NCBI GenBank assembly: GCA_009838635.1
Contig: VXRE01000002.1
Span: forward strand, 17,607-71,784
Direction: 5' to 3'
Length of the DNA stretch: 54,178 nt
Origin: Acidimicrobiia bacterium
Lineage (GTDB): Bacteria; Actinomycetota; Acidimicrobiia; Spongiisociales; Spongiisociaceae
Part shown: piece after piece, positions 41,388-49,091 of the stretch
How the letters are laid out: the number at the start of each line of letters is the position of its first letter
Position numbering within the stretch: position 1 is the first letter of the stretch
Notes under the pieces: generated by a model
The model's input: the letters and a program-made list of their open reading frames with translations, nothing else
What the model was told of the DNA's origin: nothing
Databases searched by the model: none
Program-made: the position numbers and the translations under genes

Positions 41388-42485
41388 ATGGGTGCGAACG
41401 ATCGGGTGCGGGTAGGTGTGATCGGCGCCGGTTCCTGGGCGGCGAGCAACCACATCCCCGTGCTTCAGGCGCGGGACGACGTGGAGCTGGTGGTAGCCGT
41501 TCGCAAGGGCTGGGATGCCCTTGAGATGCTGAAGGACCGCTTTGGCTTCGAGCACATCACCGAGGACTACCGGGAGGCGCTCGAGCATGATCTGGACGCG
41601 GTGGTGGTCGGGAGCCCGTCGGTGTTCCACCACGAGCACGCCAAGGCCGCCATGGAGGCCGGCGCCAACGTCCTATGCGAGAAGCCGGTCACCATCGATC
41701 CCGCCGAAGCCTGGGATCTCGATGCCACGGCCAAGGCGCTGGGCCGGCATCTGGTCATCTCGTTCGGCTGGCACTACCGGCCGACCGTCATCGAGGCCAA
41801 GCGCATGATGACCGAGGACGGCGGGGTAGGGGACATCGAGCACATCCTGGTGGCGATGGCCTCCGGAACCAGGGAACTGCTGAAGGCCACCGGCGCCTAC
41901 GAGGGCTCGGCCTCCGACTTCATGCCCGATTGGGACACCTGGACCGACCCGGCCATGTCCGGAGGAGGCTATGCCCCCGCGCAGCTGAGCCACGCCATGG
42001 GCCTGGCCCTCTGGCTGAGCGGCGAGCGGGCCAAGGATGTATTCGCCCTGATGAACAACGTGGGCGCCCGGGTCGACCTGCACGACGCGATCAGCATCCG
42101 CTACCAGTCCGGCGCCACCGGGGTCCTGAGCGGCGCCAGCTGCCCCAGCCAGGCAGGTATCGGCGACATCGCCGACGAGCCGTGGCCCCGCCACCAGCTG
42201 CAGGTGCGCTTCTACGGCTCCGAAGGACAGCTGATCGTGGATCTGGAGCGGGACTTCCTCTGGCACTTCCGCGAGGACGGGGTCGATGCCAAGCCCGAGC
42301 TGCCCGACCACGCCGGGCTGTACCAGTGCGACGGCCCGCCCAGCACGCTGATCGACCTCACCCAGGGCAAGGACGTGCCCAACCGGTCACCGGCAGAGGT
42401 AGGCGCCAGGTCCGTCGAGGTGGTGGCGGCCGCCTACGAGAGCCTCAGGACGGGAGGATTGGCCAGGGTCTCCGGCGTCGAGTAG
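41388..42485 (+). CDS. Gfo/Idh/MocA-family oxidoreductase, second copy
   Basis: A 365-residue close relative of the enzyme at 38698-39795. It has GVIGAGSWAASNH, the catalytic Lys in LCEKPVTIDP, FGWHYRPTVIEAKRMM, DWDTWTDPAMSGGGYAPAQ and LERDFLWHFRED. GGAGG lies upstream of ATG 41388; an open frame extends back to 41268 but without a ribosome site. It is followed after 21 bases by the TIM-barrel epimerase/isomerase gene, so the pair likely forms a sugar-oxidation and isomerisation step. The two copies may act on different stereoisomers or successive carbons. Confidence 0.9.
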   Translation: MGANDRVRVGVIGAGSWAASNHIPVLQARDDVELVVAVRKGWDALEMLKDRFGFEHITEDYREALEHDLDAVVVGSPSVFHHEHAKAAMEAGANVLCEKPVTIDPAEAWDLDATAKALGRHLVISFGWHYRPTVIEAKRMMTEDGGVGDIEHILVAMASGTRELLKATGAYEGSASDFMPDWDTWTDPAMSGGGYAPAQLSHAMGLALWLSGERAKDVFALMNNVGARVDLHDAISIRYQSGATGVLSGASCPSQAGIGDIADEPWPRHQLQVRFYGSEGQLIVDLERDFLWHFREDGVDAKPELPDHAGLYQCDGPPSTLIDLTQGKDVPNRSPAEVGARSVEVVAAAYESLRTGGLARVSGVE

Positions 42486-42506
42486 CGGCCTTCCACAGAC
42501 CCTGCC

Positions 42507-43361
42507 ATGAGGGTCGGGATCGACACCTACTCGTACCATCGCTTCTTCGGCGAGATAAGGGAGGGTGAGGAGGATCCCGGAACCCGCTGGACGACCTGGG
42601 ACTTCCTCGACCGGGCTGCCGAACTCCGCGTGGCAGGGGTCAGCCTGGAGACTTGCTACCTGGATCTCGATGATCCGGTTTTCCGGGATCGTCTGGCCCT
42701 GGCCTTGGACGAGGCCGGCCTCGAGGCCGTGCTGGCCTGGGGCCATCCCGGAGGCCTGGAGATGGGTAAGTCCGCCGAGAGGCTCGATGACCTCCTCCGG
42801 GTCATCGACCACGCCACAGCCATGGGGGTGCATCTGGTGCGGCTGGTGGTCGGCACCTTCACCCACTGGGGAAAGGAGCCGCCACATGTCTCGCTGGGAA
42901 GACTCGTCCCCCGGGTGACCGCAGCCTGCCGTCACGCCGCCGAGCAAGGAATCCGGCTGGCGATCGAGACCCACACGGCCCTGCCGGTCGAAGCCCTGGC
43001 CGACCTCGTGCGCCGGGTCGAAGCCCCCAACCTCGGCGTGGTGCTCGACACGGCCAACGTGGTCCGGGTAGGCAGCGATCTGGTGGAAGCCACCCGCTTG
43101 CTGGCGCCCTTGACCGACATGGTGCACATGAAGGACTTGGATCTCTCGGAAGCCGGGTTCGGCGACCCGGGAGGATGGTGGCCGTGCACTTCGCTCGGGG
43201 CGGGCGATCTAGACCTTCAAGGCGTGCTGGCAGGACTACGGTCGGTGGAGTTCGACGGTCTGATGTGTGTCGAACTGGCCACGCTCCCGCCCGGAAGCGA
43301 CGAAGACCGCATGGTCGCCGAGAGCGTCGCCTGGATACGCGAGGCTATCCGGCTCGCGTAG
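42507..43361 (+). CDS. Sugar phosphate isomerase/epimerase, AP-endonuclease-2 fold
   Basis: A 284-residue TIM-barrel protein of the xylose-isomerase-like group. It begins RVGIDTYSYHRFFG. Candidate metal ligands are Glu in LAIETHTALP, Asp in VVLDTANVVR, His in DMVHMKDLDL and Glu in MCVELATLP, the pattern of inosose dehydratases and ketose 3-epimerases. The ATG at 42507 lies 21 bases after the Gfo/Idh/MocA stop with no strong ribosome site. It is the last gene of this plus-strand run; hairpins follow. The reaction is probably epimerisation or dehydration of the oxidised sugar. Confidence 0.85.
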   Translation: MRVGIDTYSYHRFFGEIREGEEDPGTRWTTWDFLDRAAELRVAGVSLETCYLDLDDPVFRDRLALALDEAGLEAVLAWGHPGGLEMGKSAERLDDLLRVIDHATAMGVHLVRLVVGTFTHWGKEPPHVSLGRLVPRVTAACRHAAEQGIRLAIETHTALPVEALADLVRRVEAPNLGVVLDTANVVRVGSDLVEATRLLAPLTDMVHMKDLDLSEAGFGDPGGWWPCTSLGAGDLDLQGVLAGLRSVEFDGLMCVELATLPPGSDEDRMVAESVAWIREAIRLA

Positions 43362-43381
43362 TCGGTCAAAGGTCGTTACGG

Positions 43382-43420
43382 GTCCGACGCGGACGCCGTG
43401 GCGGCGCTCGGCGAGCCGCC
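43382..43420 (+). terminator. Two hairpins downstream of the epimerase gene
   Basis: GTCCG-ACG-CGGAC (43382-43394) is followed by GGCGG-CG-CTC-GGC-GAG-CCGCC (43400-43420), 20-60 bases after the stop. They are GC-rich with no U-run, so a hairpin-type actinobacterial terminator is a guess. Confidence 0.4.
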
Positions 43421-43651
43421 GCGACACACCAGATCCACGAGGTCGGCGAGCACAGGCGACTGTCGCCATCGAGTAGGGCGCCGGGAGCAGTTGCAAGTGC
43501 GGAGTCATGTGGAGTGTAAGTGTTGGGTTATGGCGCCTGCGAGTGACTTGTGCGCCCTTGGCCGAGGTCAAGCGTCTTCTACCGCGTAGCGCAGCGCGTT
43601 GACCACCGTCGGTTGAAAGCAGGCGGCGCACAGGAAGCGCCGCTCCAGGCA
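43421..43651. other. Non-coding stretch upstream of the metal operon
   Basis: Together with flanking hairpins and promoter this is a gap of about 330 bases (43362-43693). I see no convincing gene. A short minus-strand open stretch near 43570-43650 (reading CLERRFLCAACFQPTVV) has no start and no recognisable family, and may be a decayed fragment. Confidence 0.35.
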
Positions 43652-43679
43652 TTGACATAAGAATGAGAATCATTATCAT
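43652..43679 (+). promoter_or_regulatory. Strong promoter overlaid by Fur/Zur-type box
   Basis: TTGACA (43652-43657), a 16-base spacer, then TATCAT (43674-43679). The palindrome TGAGAAT-C-ATTATCA (43664-43678, six of seven arm positions paired) covers the spacer and the -10. This fits the 7-1-7 boxes bound by Fur-family repressors (Fur, Zur). Repression under metal-replete conditions is therefore expected for the downstream ABC operon. Which metal is sensed cannot be read from the site alone. Confidence 0.75.
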
Positions 43680-43693
43680 TATGGGAGCGACTA

Positions 43694-44830
43694 TTGAAAG
43701 GGCACCACTTCACCATGGCCAATCTGAGACTCTTCGAGTTCCTGTCCCCACGGAGCATCCGGGTCGGCGTCGTGGTTGCGGCACTATTCCTGGTAGCGAC
43801 CGCATGCGGTGGCGAGGACGCGGGCGACACCACGGCGGCCACAACCACCACCGCGGCCACAACCACCACCTCCGCGCCCCCTGCAACCGAGGAGCACGAG
43901 GACGAGGACGACCACGAGCACGAAGAGGACGACCACGAGCACGAGGACGAGCCCATGACCCTCACGGTCACGGATGGAAGCGGGCGCCAGATCACACTCG
44001 ACAGTCCTGCCGAGCGGGTCCTGTGCGTGCAGGACAACTGCACCGACCTGACCTCCGACCTGGGGATCGTGCCTGTCGCCCAGCATCGAGGCGATGGTTG
44101 GGGTAGTGCCGCCGCCTACTACGGGGACGGAGCTGCTGACATTCCGGTGCTCGGTGATCGTATGTCCGTGGAGGAAGTCGCCCAGTTCGAGCCCGACCTG
44201 ATCATCGGACGGGTCGGTGAGGAAGAGGTCCGGGACGCGCTCGAAGTCGTCGCCCCGGTGTATCTGGTCGATATCGGCGGCGTCGAGACTCTCAAGGAGG
44301 GATGGATCGATGTGGGCATCCTCACGGGCAGGGAAGAAGAGGCGACCGCGGCCATCGCCAGGTTCGAGGCCAACGTCGCAGCCTTGGCGGCCGATCTTCC
44401 CGCCGGAGCCGTGGACACCCGGGTGGCCGTCGGATTCGGAGACACCAACTGGATGATCTGGGACTCGTCCTCGTTCTGCGAGTTCCTCCATTCCGAGGGG
44501 GCCGGGACGTGTGCCTTCCCGGACCAGGGCGAATCCGAATACGGATCCCCGGACAGCGAGTTCTCCTGGGAGTTCATCGTGGAGACGGATCCAGAGGTCT
44601 GGGTGATGATCACCTGGCCCGGAAGCGCCCGCTACGACACGGTCACCCAGGAAGTGTGGCTCAACACCACCGCCCACCGCGAAGGCCGGGTGTGTGAGGA
44701 GGACTCGGCGGGTGCCTTCGGTCACGGGCTGCTGATGCTCCAGTGGGCTTACCAGTGCTACCTGAATGCCGGCTGGCCCGCCATCTACGACCATCCAGGA
44801 GATCTATCGGTGTGGATGCCTGCTGCCTAG
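43694..44830 (+). CDS. BtuF/FecB-type metal-chelate binding lipoprotein
   Basis: A 378-residue receptor. The signal ends at FLVATAC (lipobox-like), followed by a Thr/Ala linker and a linker dense in His, Asp and Glu (EEHEDEDDHEHEEDDHEHED). The binding domain then starts LTVTDGSGRQITLDSPAERV, the start of the BtuF/FhuD/FecB (PF01497-like) family. VLGDRMSVEEVAQFEPDLII and ILTGREEEATAAIARFEANV are typical. The acidic/His linker is unusual for this family and recalls the metal loop of ZnuA. TTG 43694 has GGGAG six bases upstream; ATG 43715 is the alternative. Four Cys in the C-terminal half may form disulfides. Confidence 0.85.
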   Translation: MKGHHFTMANLRLFEFLSPRSIRVGVVVAALFLVATACGGEDAGDTTAATTTTAATTTTSAPPATEEHEDEDDHEHEEDDHEHEDEPMTLTVTDGSGRQITLDSPAERVLCVQDNCTDLTSDLGIVPVAQHRGDGWGSAAAYYGDGAADIPVLGDRMSVEEVAQFEPDLIIGRVGEEEVRDALEVVAPVYLVDIGGVETLKEGWIDVGILTGREEEATAAIARFEANVAALAADLPAGAVDTRVAVGFGDTNWMIWDSSSFCEFLHSEGAGTCAFPDQGESEYGSPDSEFSWEFIVETDPEVWVMITWPGSARYDTVTQEVWLNTTAHREGRVCEEDSAGAFGHGLLMLQWAYQCYLNAGWPAIYDHPGDLSVWMPAA

Positions 44831-44858
44831 GTGGGATCACCCCGGGGGGCAAGCCTGT

Positions 44859-44893
44859 TAGGGGAGGGTCGTCGGTCTCTCGACCCTCCCCTA
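44859..44893 (+). terminator. Perfect 13-bp hairpin between receptor and permease genes
   Basis: TAGGGGAGGGTCG (44859-44871), a 9-base loop, then the exact complement (44881-44893), 29 bases after the receptor stop. There is no U-run. It may protect or partly terminate the mRNA so that receptor is made in excess of the membrane subunits. Confidence 0.55.
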
Positions 44894-45083
44894 GCTCCGA
44901 CTATTCCTGTTCCTGGTTCTTCGACGCGGACAAGGCCACGTCAAGCACATCACTTGCGAAGTAGCCACCCTTCACCCGGCGGTTGGTTTCACACCGGCCG
45001 GGAGGATAGGGCTGCCAGAATGCCTGTAACCCCAGGTCAGGAGTAAGGAGCACCCATCCCCGTCACCCCACAAACCCCTATCC

Positions 45084-46139
45084 ATGAATGATCGGGGCTT
45101 GCTGAGGAGGCGTTCCCTGTTCCGTAGCAGGTGGGCGCGGGCTGCCATCGTGGTGCTCCTCATCGCCTGCCTGTGCGCAGCGGTGGCCGTGGTGTCACTC
45201 ATGCAGGGAACCCCCGACCTGTCGGTCGGGCAGGTACTGGACGCACTGTCCGGCTCGGGCACGTCCGAGGGAAACCAGCGGTTCATCGTCCAGAACCTCC
45301 GGCTTCCGAGAGTGATCGGCGGACTGGTGGCCGGTGGGATGCTCGGCGTTTCGGGCGCGGTGATGCAGGACACACTCCGGAACCCTCTCGCCGGTCCTGA
45401 GCTGATCGGCGTGTCGGCAGGAGCCTCGCTGGCAGTCGCCACCATCGTCGCCTTCCGGCTCCCGTTTCCGGGTATCGCCCTGCCGCTGGCCGCTCTTGCG
45501 GCCGGGCTGGCTACGGGAACGTTGATCCTGTCGTTGGTGAGCCTCAAGAGCAACCCCATGCGCATGCTGCTGGCGGGAGCAGCGTTCACGGCCCTGCTGA
45601 ACGCGCTGGTGATAGCGGTCATAACGCTTGCTCCCAACTTCGGAGGAGTCTCGATCATCTACCGTTTTCTGGTCGGGAGTCTCTCCGACGTTCAATGGGA
45701 GGAGGTGCGCTTGGTGGCCCCCTGGACAATTGCTCTGCCGGTTGTCTTCCTCCTCGCCGGGAGGCCTCTGAACATCCTGGCCTTGGGTGACGAGATGGCC
45801 GAAGGCCTCGGTGTCGGCGTCCGGCGTACCAGGGCGCTTCTCTTCGCCGCGGCGGTCCTGCTGGTGGCGCCGGTGGTCGCTATTGCGGGTCCGATCGGAT
45901 TCGTGGCGCTCATCTCGCCCCACATCGTGCGCAGGCTGCTGCGGACTTCGGACGCCCGGGTCGTCCTCCCCGTTTCCGCCGCGGTGGGAGCGATCCTCGT
46001 TGTCAGCGCCGACATGGCTGCCCGGCTCGCCCTCCATCCGCACGAGATCGCCGTCGGTCTGTGGACGGTCGTGCTCGGCGCCCCGGCATTACTGGTGCTC
46101 ATGCAAAGAGGGCTAGTACGGCGAAGGGCCGTTCCTTGA
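45084..46139 (+). CDS. FecCD-family ABC permease, first subunit
   Basis: A 351-residue inner-membrane subunit of the iron-siderophore/B12/haem importer class, about ten helices. Family landmarks are LRLPRVIGGLVAGGMLGVSGAVMQ, LRNPLAGPELIGVSAGASLAV, GDEMAEGLGVGVRRTR (coupling helix) and AGPIGFVALISPHIVRRLL, quoted in fragments. It starts 253 bases after the receptor gene, beyond a perfect hairpin. No good ribosome site precedes ATG 45084. The stop overlaps the second permease (TTGA). Confidence 0.9.
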   Translation: MNDRGLLRRRSLFRSRWARAAIVVLLIACLCAAVAVVSLMQGTPDLSVGQVLDALSGSGTSEGNQRFIVQNLRLPRVIGGLVAGGMLGVSGAVMQDTLRNPLAGPELIGVSAGASLAVATIVAFRLPFPGIALPLAALAAGLATGTLILSLVSLKSNPMRMLLAGAAFTALLNALVIAVITLAPNFGGVSIIYRFLVGSLSDVQWEEVRLVAPWTIALPVVFLLAGRPLNILALGDEMAEGLGVGVRRTRALLFAAAVLLVAPVVAIAGPIGFVALISPHIVRRLLRTSDARVVLPVSAAVGAILVVSADMAARLALHPHEIAVGLWTVVLGAPALLVLMQRGLVRRRAVP

Positions 46140-47224
46140 CCGTCACCGCCACCGTCGACCGGCGCGGGAAAACCGGCGTCACTCCGGAGGTCCGGACCCG
46201 GCAGGTACTGGTGGCGCTCGGCGCGTTGCTCCTGGCCGTGATGTTCGCCTACGTGATGCTGGGCCCGGTCGTCTTCGGTCCCGATCTCGTCCTCAAGGCG
46301 CTGATCGATCAGGCGGAGGAGCTTCACCACCGTATCTCGGTGTGGGAGGTACGAGTGCCCCGTGTCCTGATCGCCGCGCTGGCCGGGGCGATGCTGTCCT
46401 CGTCCGGGGCGCTGCTCCAGTCGGTTCTCCGGAATCCCCTGGCCGCTCCCGCGACAGTCGGGGTGACGCAGGGCGCCGTCCTGGGTGCGGTCCTGGCGCT
46501 GGTGATCACCTTCGGGTCGGAGGGGGCGCTGAACGATCTGAACGCCCTGGTACCGCTGGGGGCGATTGCGGGTGGTCTGGCAGCTGGAGCCGTCGTCTAC
46601 GGGCTCAGCTACCGCCGCGCCGGCACCGATCCCATCCGGCTCATACTGACCGGAGTGGTCGTTGCCGCCGCACTCTCGTCGGTCACGTCGTTCATGGTCC
46701 TGATCTCGGGTAGCCACATCGACTCGATCGTCAGGTGGCTGGTGGGATCGCTGAGCACGCGGACGTGGGACCACCTGGTCTTCCTGGTACCCGTTGCGGC
46801 GCTGGCCCTTCCTCTCGTGGTGCTGGTCATACCGCTGGCCAATGCGCTCCAGCTGGGAGACAGCACGTCGGTGAGCCTCGGACTGCGTTCCGAGTTGGCC
46901 CGCGCGTTCATCCTCATGACCGCGGTCGTGCTGGCGGCCGGATCGGTGTCCGTGGTCGGTGGTATCGCCTTCCTGGGCCTCATCGGCCCTCACCTGGCTC
47001 GCACGCTGGTGGGCTCGGACCTGCGGAGGCTGCTGGTCTGTTCCGCTCTGGTGGGCGCCGTCATTCTCGTGGCCGCCGACCTTCTCGCTCGCGTCTTCTC
47101 GCTCGACTGGATCCCGTTCGTAGACATCCGCACCGAAAGCGGTAGCCGTATCCCGGTTGGCGCCTTCACGGCCCTGGTGGGAGCACCGTTCTTCCTCTAC
47201 CTCATGCGGGAACGCATGCGATGA
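46136..47224 (+). CDS. FecCD-family ABC permease, second subunit
   Basis: A 362-residue partner of the preceding permease. It has VRVPRVLIAALAGAMLSSSG, LLQSVLRNPLAAPATVGVT, GDSTSVSLGLRSELAR and GGIAFLGLIGPHLARTLVG. Two different permease genes imply a heterodimeric channel, as in FecCD or FhuB-type iron systems, unlike the homodimeric BtuC. The start TTG 46136 overlaps the previous stop; a longer frame back to 46061 lies inside the first permease gene. The stop overlaps the ATPase ATG. Confidence 0.9.
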   Translation: MTVTATVDRRGKTGVTPEVRTRQVLVALGALLLAVMFAYVMLGPVVFGPDLVLKALIDQAEELHHRISVWEVRVPRVLIAALAGAMLSSSGALLQSVLRNPLAAPATVGVTQGAVLGAVLALVITFGSEGALNDLNALVPLGAIAGGLAAGAVVYGLSYRRAGTDPIRLILTGVVVAAALSSVTSFMVLISGSHIDSIVRWLVGSLSTRTWDHLVFLVPVAALALPLVVLVIPLANALQLGDSTSVSLGLRSELARAFILMTAVVLAAGSVSVVGGIAFLGLIGPHLARTLVGSDLRRLLVCSALVGAVILVAADLLARVFSLDWIPFVDIRTESGSRIPVGAFTALVGAPFFLYLMRERMR

Positions 47225-48063
47225 CCGGGAAGGAGCCGATGGCCACCGACCCCGCCATCCTGACCGAGGGAATCTCCACCGGATACGGAAGGCACGTGGT
47301 GTCACAGCGCCTCAGCCTGAGCGTGGAGAGGGGGACCAGGACGTCACTGGTGGGTCCGAACGGGTCGGGGAAGAGCACCACCCTCAAGACCCTGGCGCGC
47401 CTGCTCGCTCCCCTGGCGGGCACCGTTTACCTCAACGGCCAGGACATAAGCGGCCTGCCGACCCGGCAGGTGGCTCGTCAGATGGCGATCCTCCCGCAGG
47501 TGCACGAGGTCCCGGCCGAGCTCACCGTGGTGGAGTTGGTGGAGCAGGGCCGGTACCCCCATGTGGGCACGCTCGGCATGCTCCGCCGCCAGGACGATGA
47601 CGCGATCGAAGAAGCCATCCGGCTGACCCGCCTCGAGGACTTCGTCCACCGTCCCATCGACACGCTGTCCGGGGGCGAGCGCCAGAGGGCCTGGATGGCG
47701 CTTGCCCTCGCCCAGCAGACCGAGATCCTCCTCCTGGACGAGCCCACCACCTTCCTGGACGTCGGGCACCAACTGGATCTGCTGGAGCTGGTGTCGAGCC
47801 TGAACCGAGACCGCGGGGTGACCATCGTCATGGTGCTCCACGACCTGAACCATGCCGCCAGGTTCTCGGATCGTATGATCGCCATGTCCGGTGGTGACGT
47901 CGTCGCCGACGGCGCTCCTGACGAGGTGTTGACGCCGGGACTGCTCCGGGAATGCTTCGGGGTCGAGGCCGCCGTGGTCGCCGACCCAAAGACCGGCTCA
48001 CCGATGTGCATACCCTACGCTCCGATCCATTCCGGCAGCGATGGACGGGAGTCGAACGAATGA
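47221..48063 (+). CDS. FecE-type ABC transporter ATP-binding protein
   Basis: A 280-residue ATPase of the siderophore/haem/B12 importer class. It has Walker A GPNGSGKSTT, Q-loop MAILPQVHE, the signature LSGGERQRAW, Walker B ILLLDEPTTFLDV and switch His VLHDLNHA, typical of FecE/FhuC. ATG 47221 overlaps the permease stop (ATGA); ATG 47239 is an in-frame alternative. Its own stop overlaps the start of the PLP-enzyme gene in the same way, so importer and enzyme are translated together. Confidence 0.93.
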   Translation: MTGKEPMATDPAILTEGISTGYGRHVVSQRLSLSVERGTRTSLVGPNGSGKSTTLKTLARLLAPLAGTVYLNGQDISGLPTRQVARQMAILPQVHEVPAELTVVELVEQGRYPHVGTLGMLRRQDDDAIEEAIRLTRLEDFVHRPIDTLSGGERQRAWMALALAQQTEILLLDEPTTFLDVGHQLDLLELVSSLNRDRGVTIVMVLHDLNHAARFSDRMIAMSGGDVVADGAPDEVLTPGLLRECFGVEAAVVADPKTGSPMCIPYAPIHSGSDGRESNE

Positions 48064-49049
48064 GCGAGATGAGAACCGGATCGGGCGGCCCACCCATTCC
48101 CCCACCGTCGATCCGGGACGTGGAGGAGGCGGCCCGCCGCATCGAAGGAGTGGCGTTGCGGACACCGCTGTTGCGGTACAAGACCATGGAGGACGGCGAA
48201 CCGGTCTGGCTCAAGGCGGAGTGCCTCCAGCCGGCCGGATCGTTCAAGCTGCGGGGCGTGCTGAACTGGGGCATGTCGCTGTCTCCCGCCGAAAGGGAGA
48301 GAGGGCTGAGCACGCAGAGCGCCGGCAATACGGCCCAGGCTCTCGGGTACGTGGCCCGGCTTCTAGGGGTCCCGGCCAGGAGCCTCCTGCCGGACAGTGC
48401 CCCGAGAGTGAAGGTCGACGGTGTCCGCTCCTACGGTGTCACGCCGGTGCCGGTGCCGTTCTCGGCACTGATGGACTACGTCTTCGACCGGGGGTGGGAG
48501 GGGGAGCCCTACAGCTACCTCAACCCGTGGGGCGACCCCTCGATGCTGGCGGGTTCCGGAACGATCGGCATGGAGATACTCGACGAGCTTCCGGAGTTGA
48601 AGGCCGTCTACATACCTGTGGGTGGCGGCGGTCTGGTGGCGGCGATAGGCAGCGTGATCAAGGAGCTCCGGCCGGCCGTGGAGGTGGTGGGGGTGCAGAG
48701 CACGGCATGCCCCTCGCTGGGAGCGGCCCTGGAGGCCGGAGAGCCGACCTGGGTGCAGGCAGGGGCGACGATCTGCGATGGCACGACGGTGCCGGTAGTG
48801 GTCGACGAGATGTACCCGCTCGTGAGCTCCGTGGTTGACAGGGTGGCTCTGGTCTCCGAGGACGATGTGCGGGCCGCGATCGCGAGCCTGGCGCTGGGGA
48901 ACAAGCTGGTCGTGGAGGGCTCCGGCGCCATGTCGCTGGCCGCGGCCCTTGGGGAGCGGCCGGACGGCCCCGTCGCCTGCGTCCTTAGCGGCGGGAGCAT
49001 CGGCGCCAACCGGCTGGCGGAGATACTCACGACCGCGGCCGAGGGATGA
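48060..49049 (+). CDS. Threonine-dehydratase-like PLP enzyme (fold type II)
   Basis: A 329-residue PLP enzyme of the serine/threonine dehydratase group. The Schiff-base Lys is in PAGSFKLRGVLN, the SxGNxxQ loop is SAGNTAQALG, and the phosphate-binding glycines are in PVGGGGLVAAIG. It lacks the ACT domain of biosynthetic IlvA and is the size of catabolic dehydratases, serine racemases or 3-hydroxyaspartate dehydratases. Its ATG lies inside the stop of the metal-chelate ABC ATPase, an unusual partner for a dehydratase. An amino acid released from the imported compound is a plausible substrate (inference). Confidence 0.85.
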   Translation: MSEMRTGSGGPPIPPPSIRDVEEAARRIEGVALRTPLLRYKTMEDGEPVWLKAECLQPAGSFKLRGVLNWGMSLSPAERERGLSTQSAGNTAQALGYVARLLGVPARSLLPDSAPRVKVDGVRSYGVTPVPVPFSALMDYVFDRGWEGEPYSYLNPWGDPSMLAGSGTIGMEILDELPELKAVYIPVGGGGLVAAIGSVIKELRPAVEVVGVQSTACPSLGAALEAGEPTWVQAGATICDGTTVPVVVDEMYPLVSSVVDRVALVSEDDVRAAIASLALGNKLVVEGSGAMSLAAALGERPDGPVACVLSGGSIGANRLAEILTTAAEG

Positions 49050-49091
49050 TCGGCACCGGATCGTGTCGATGATCGGGGGCAGGTCCGCGCG

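Noticed and set aside
43579..44043. Minus-strand Ser/Cys-rich frame over the receptor gene start
   Set aside because: It is antisense to the Asp/Glu/His linker of the receptor, which creates the low-complexity Ser/Ser/Cys translation.
44894..45083. Possible cobalamin riboswitch before the first FecCD permease
   Set aside because: I looked for the conserved B12-box-like and core elements expected for a BtuC-type gene and found no convincing match.
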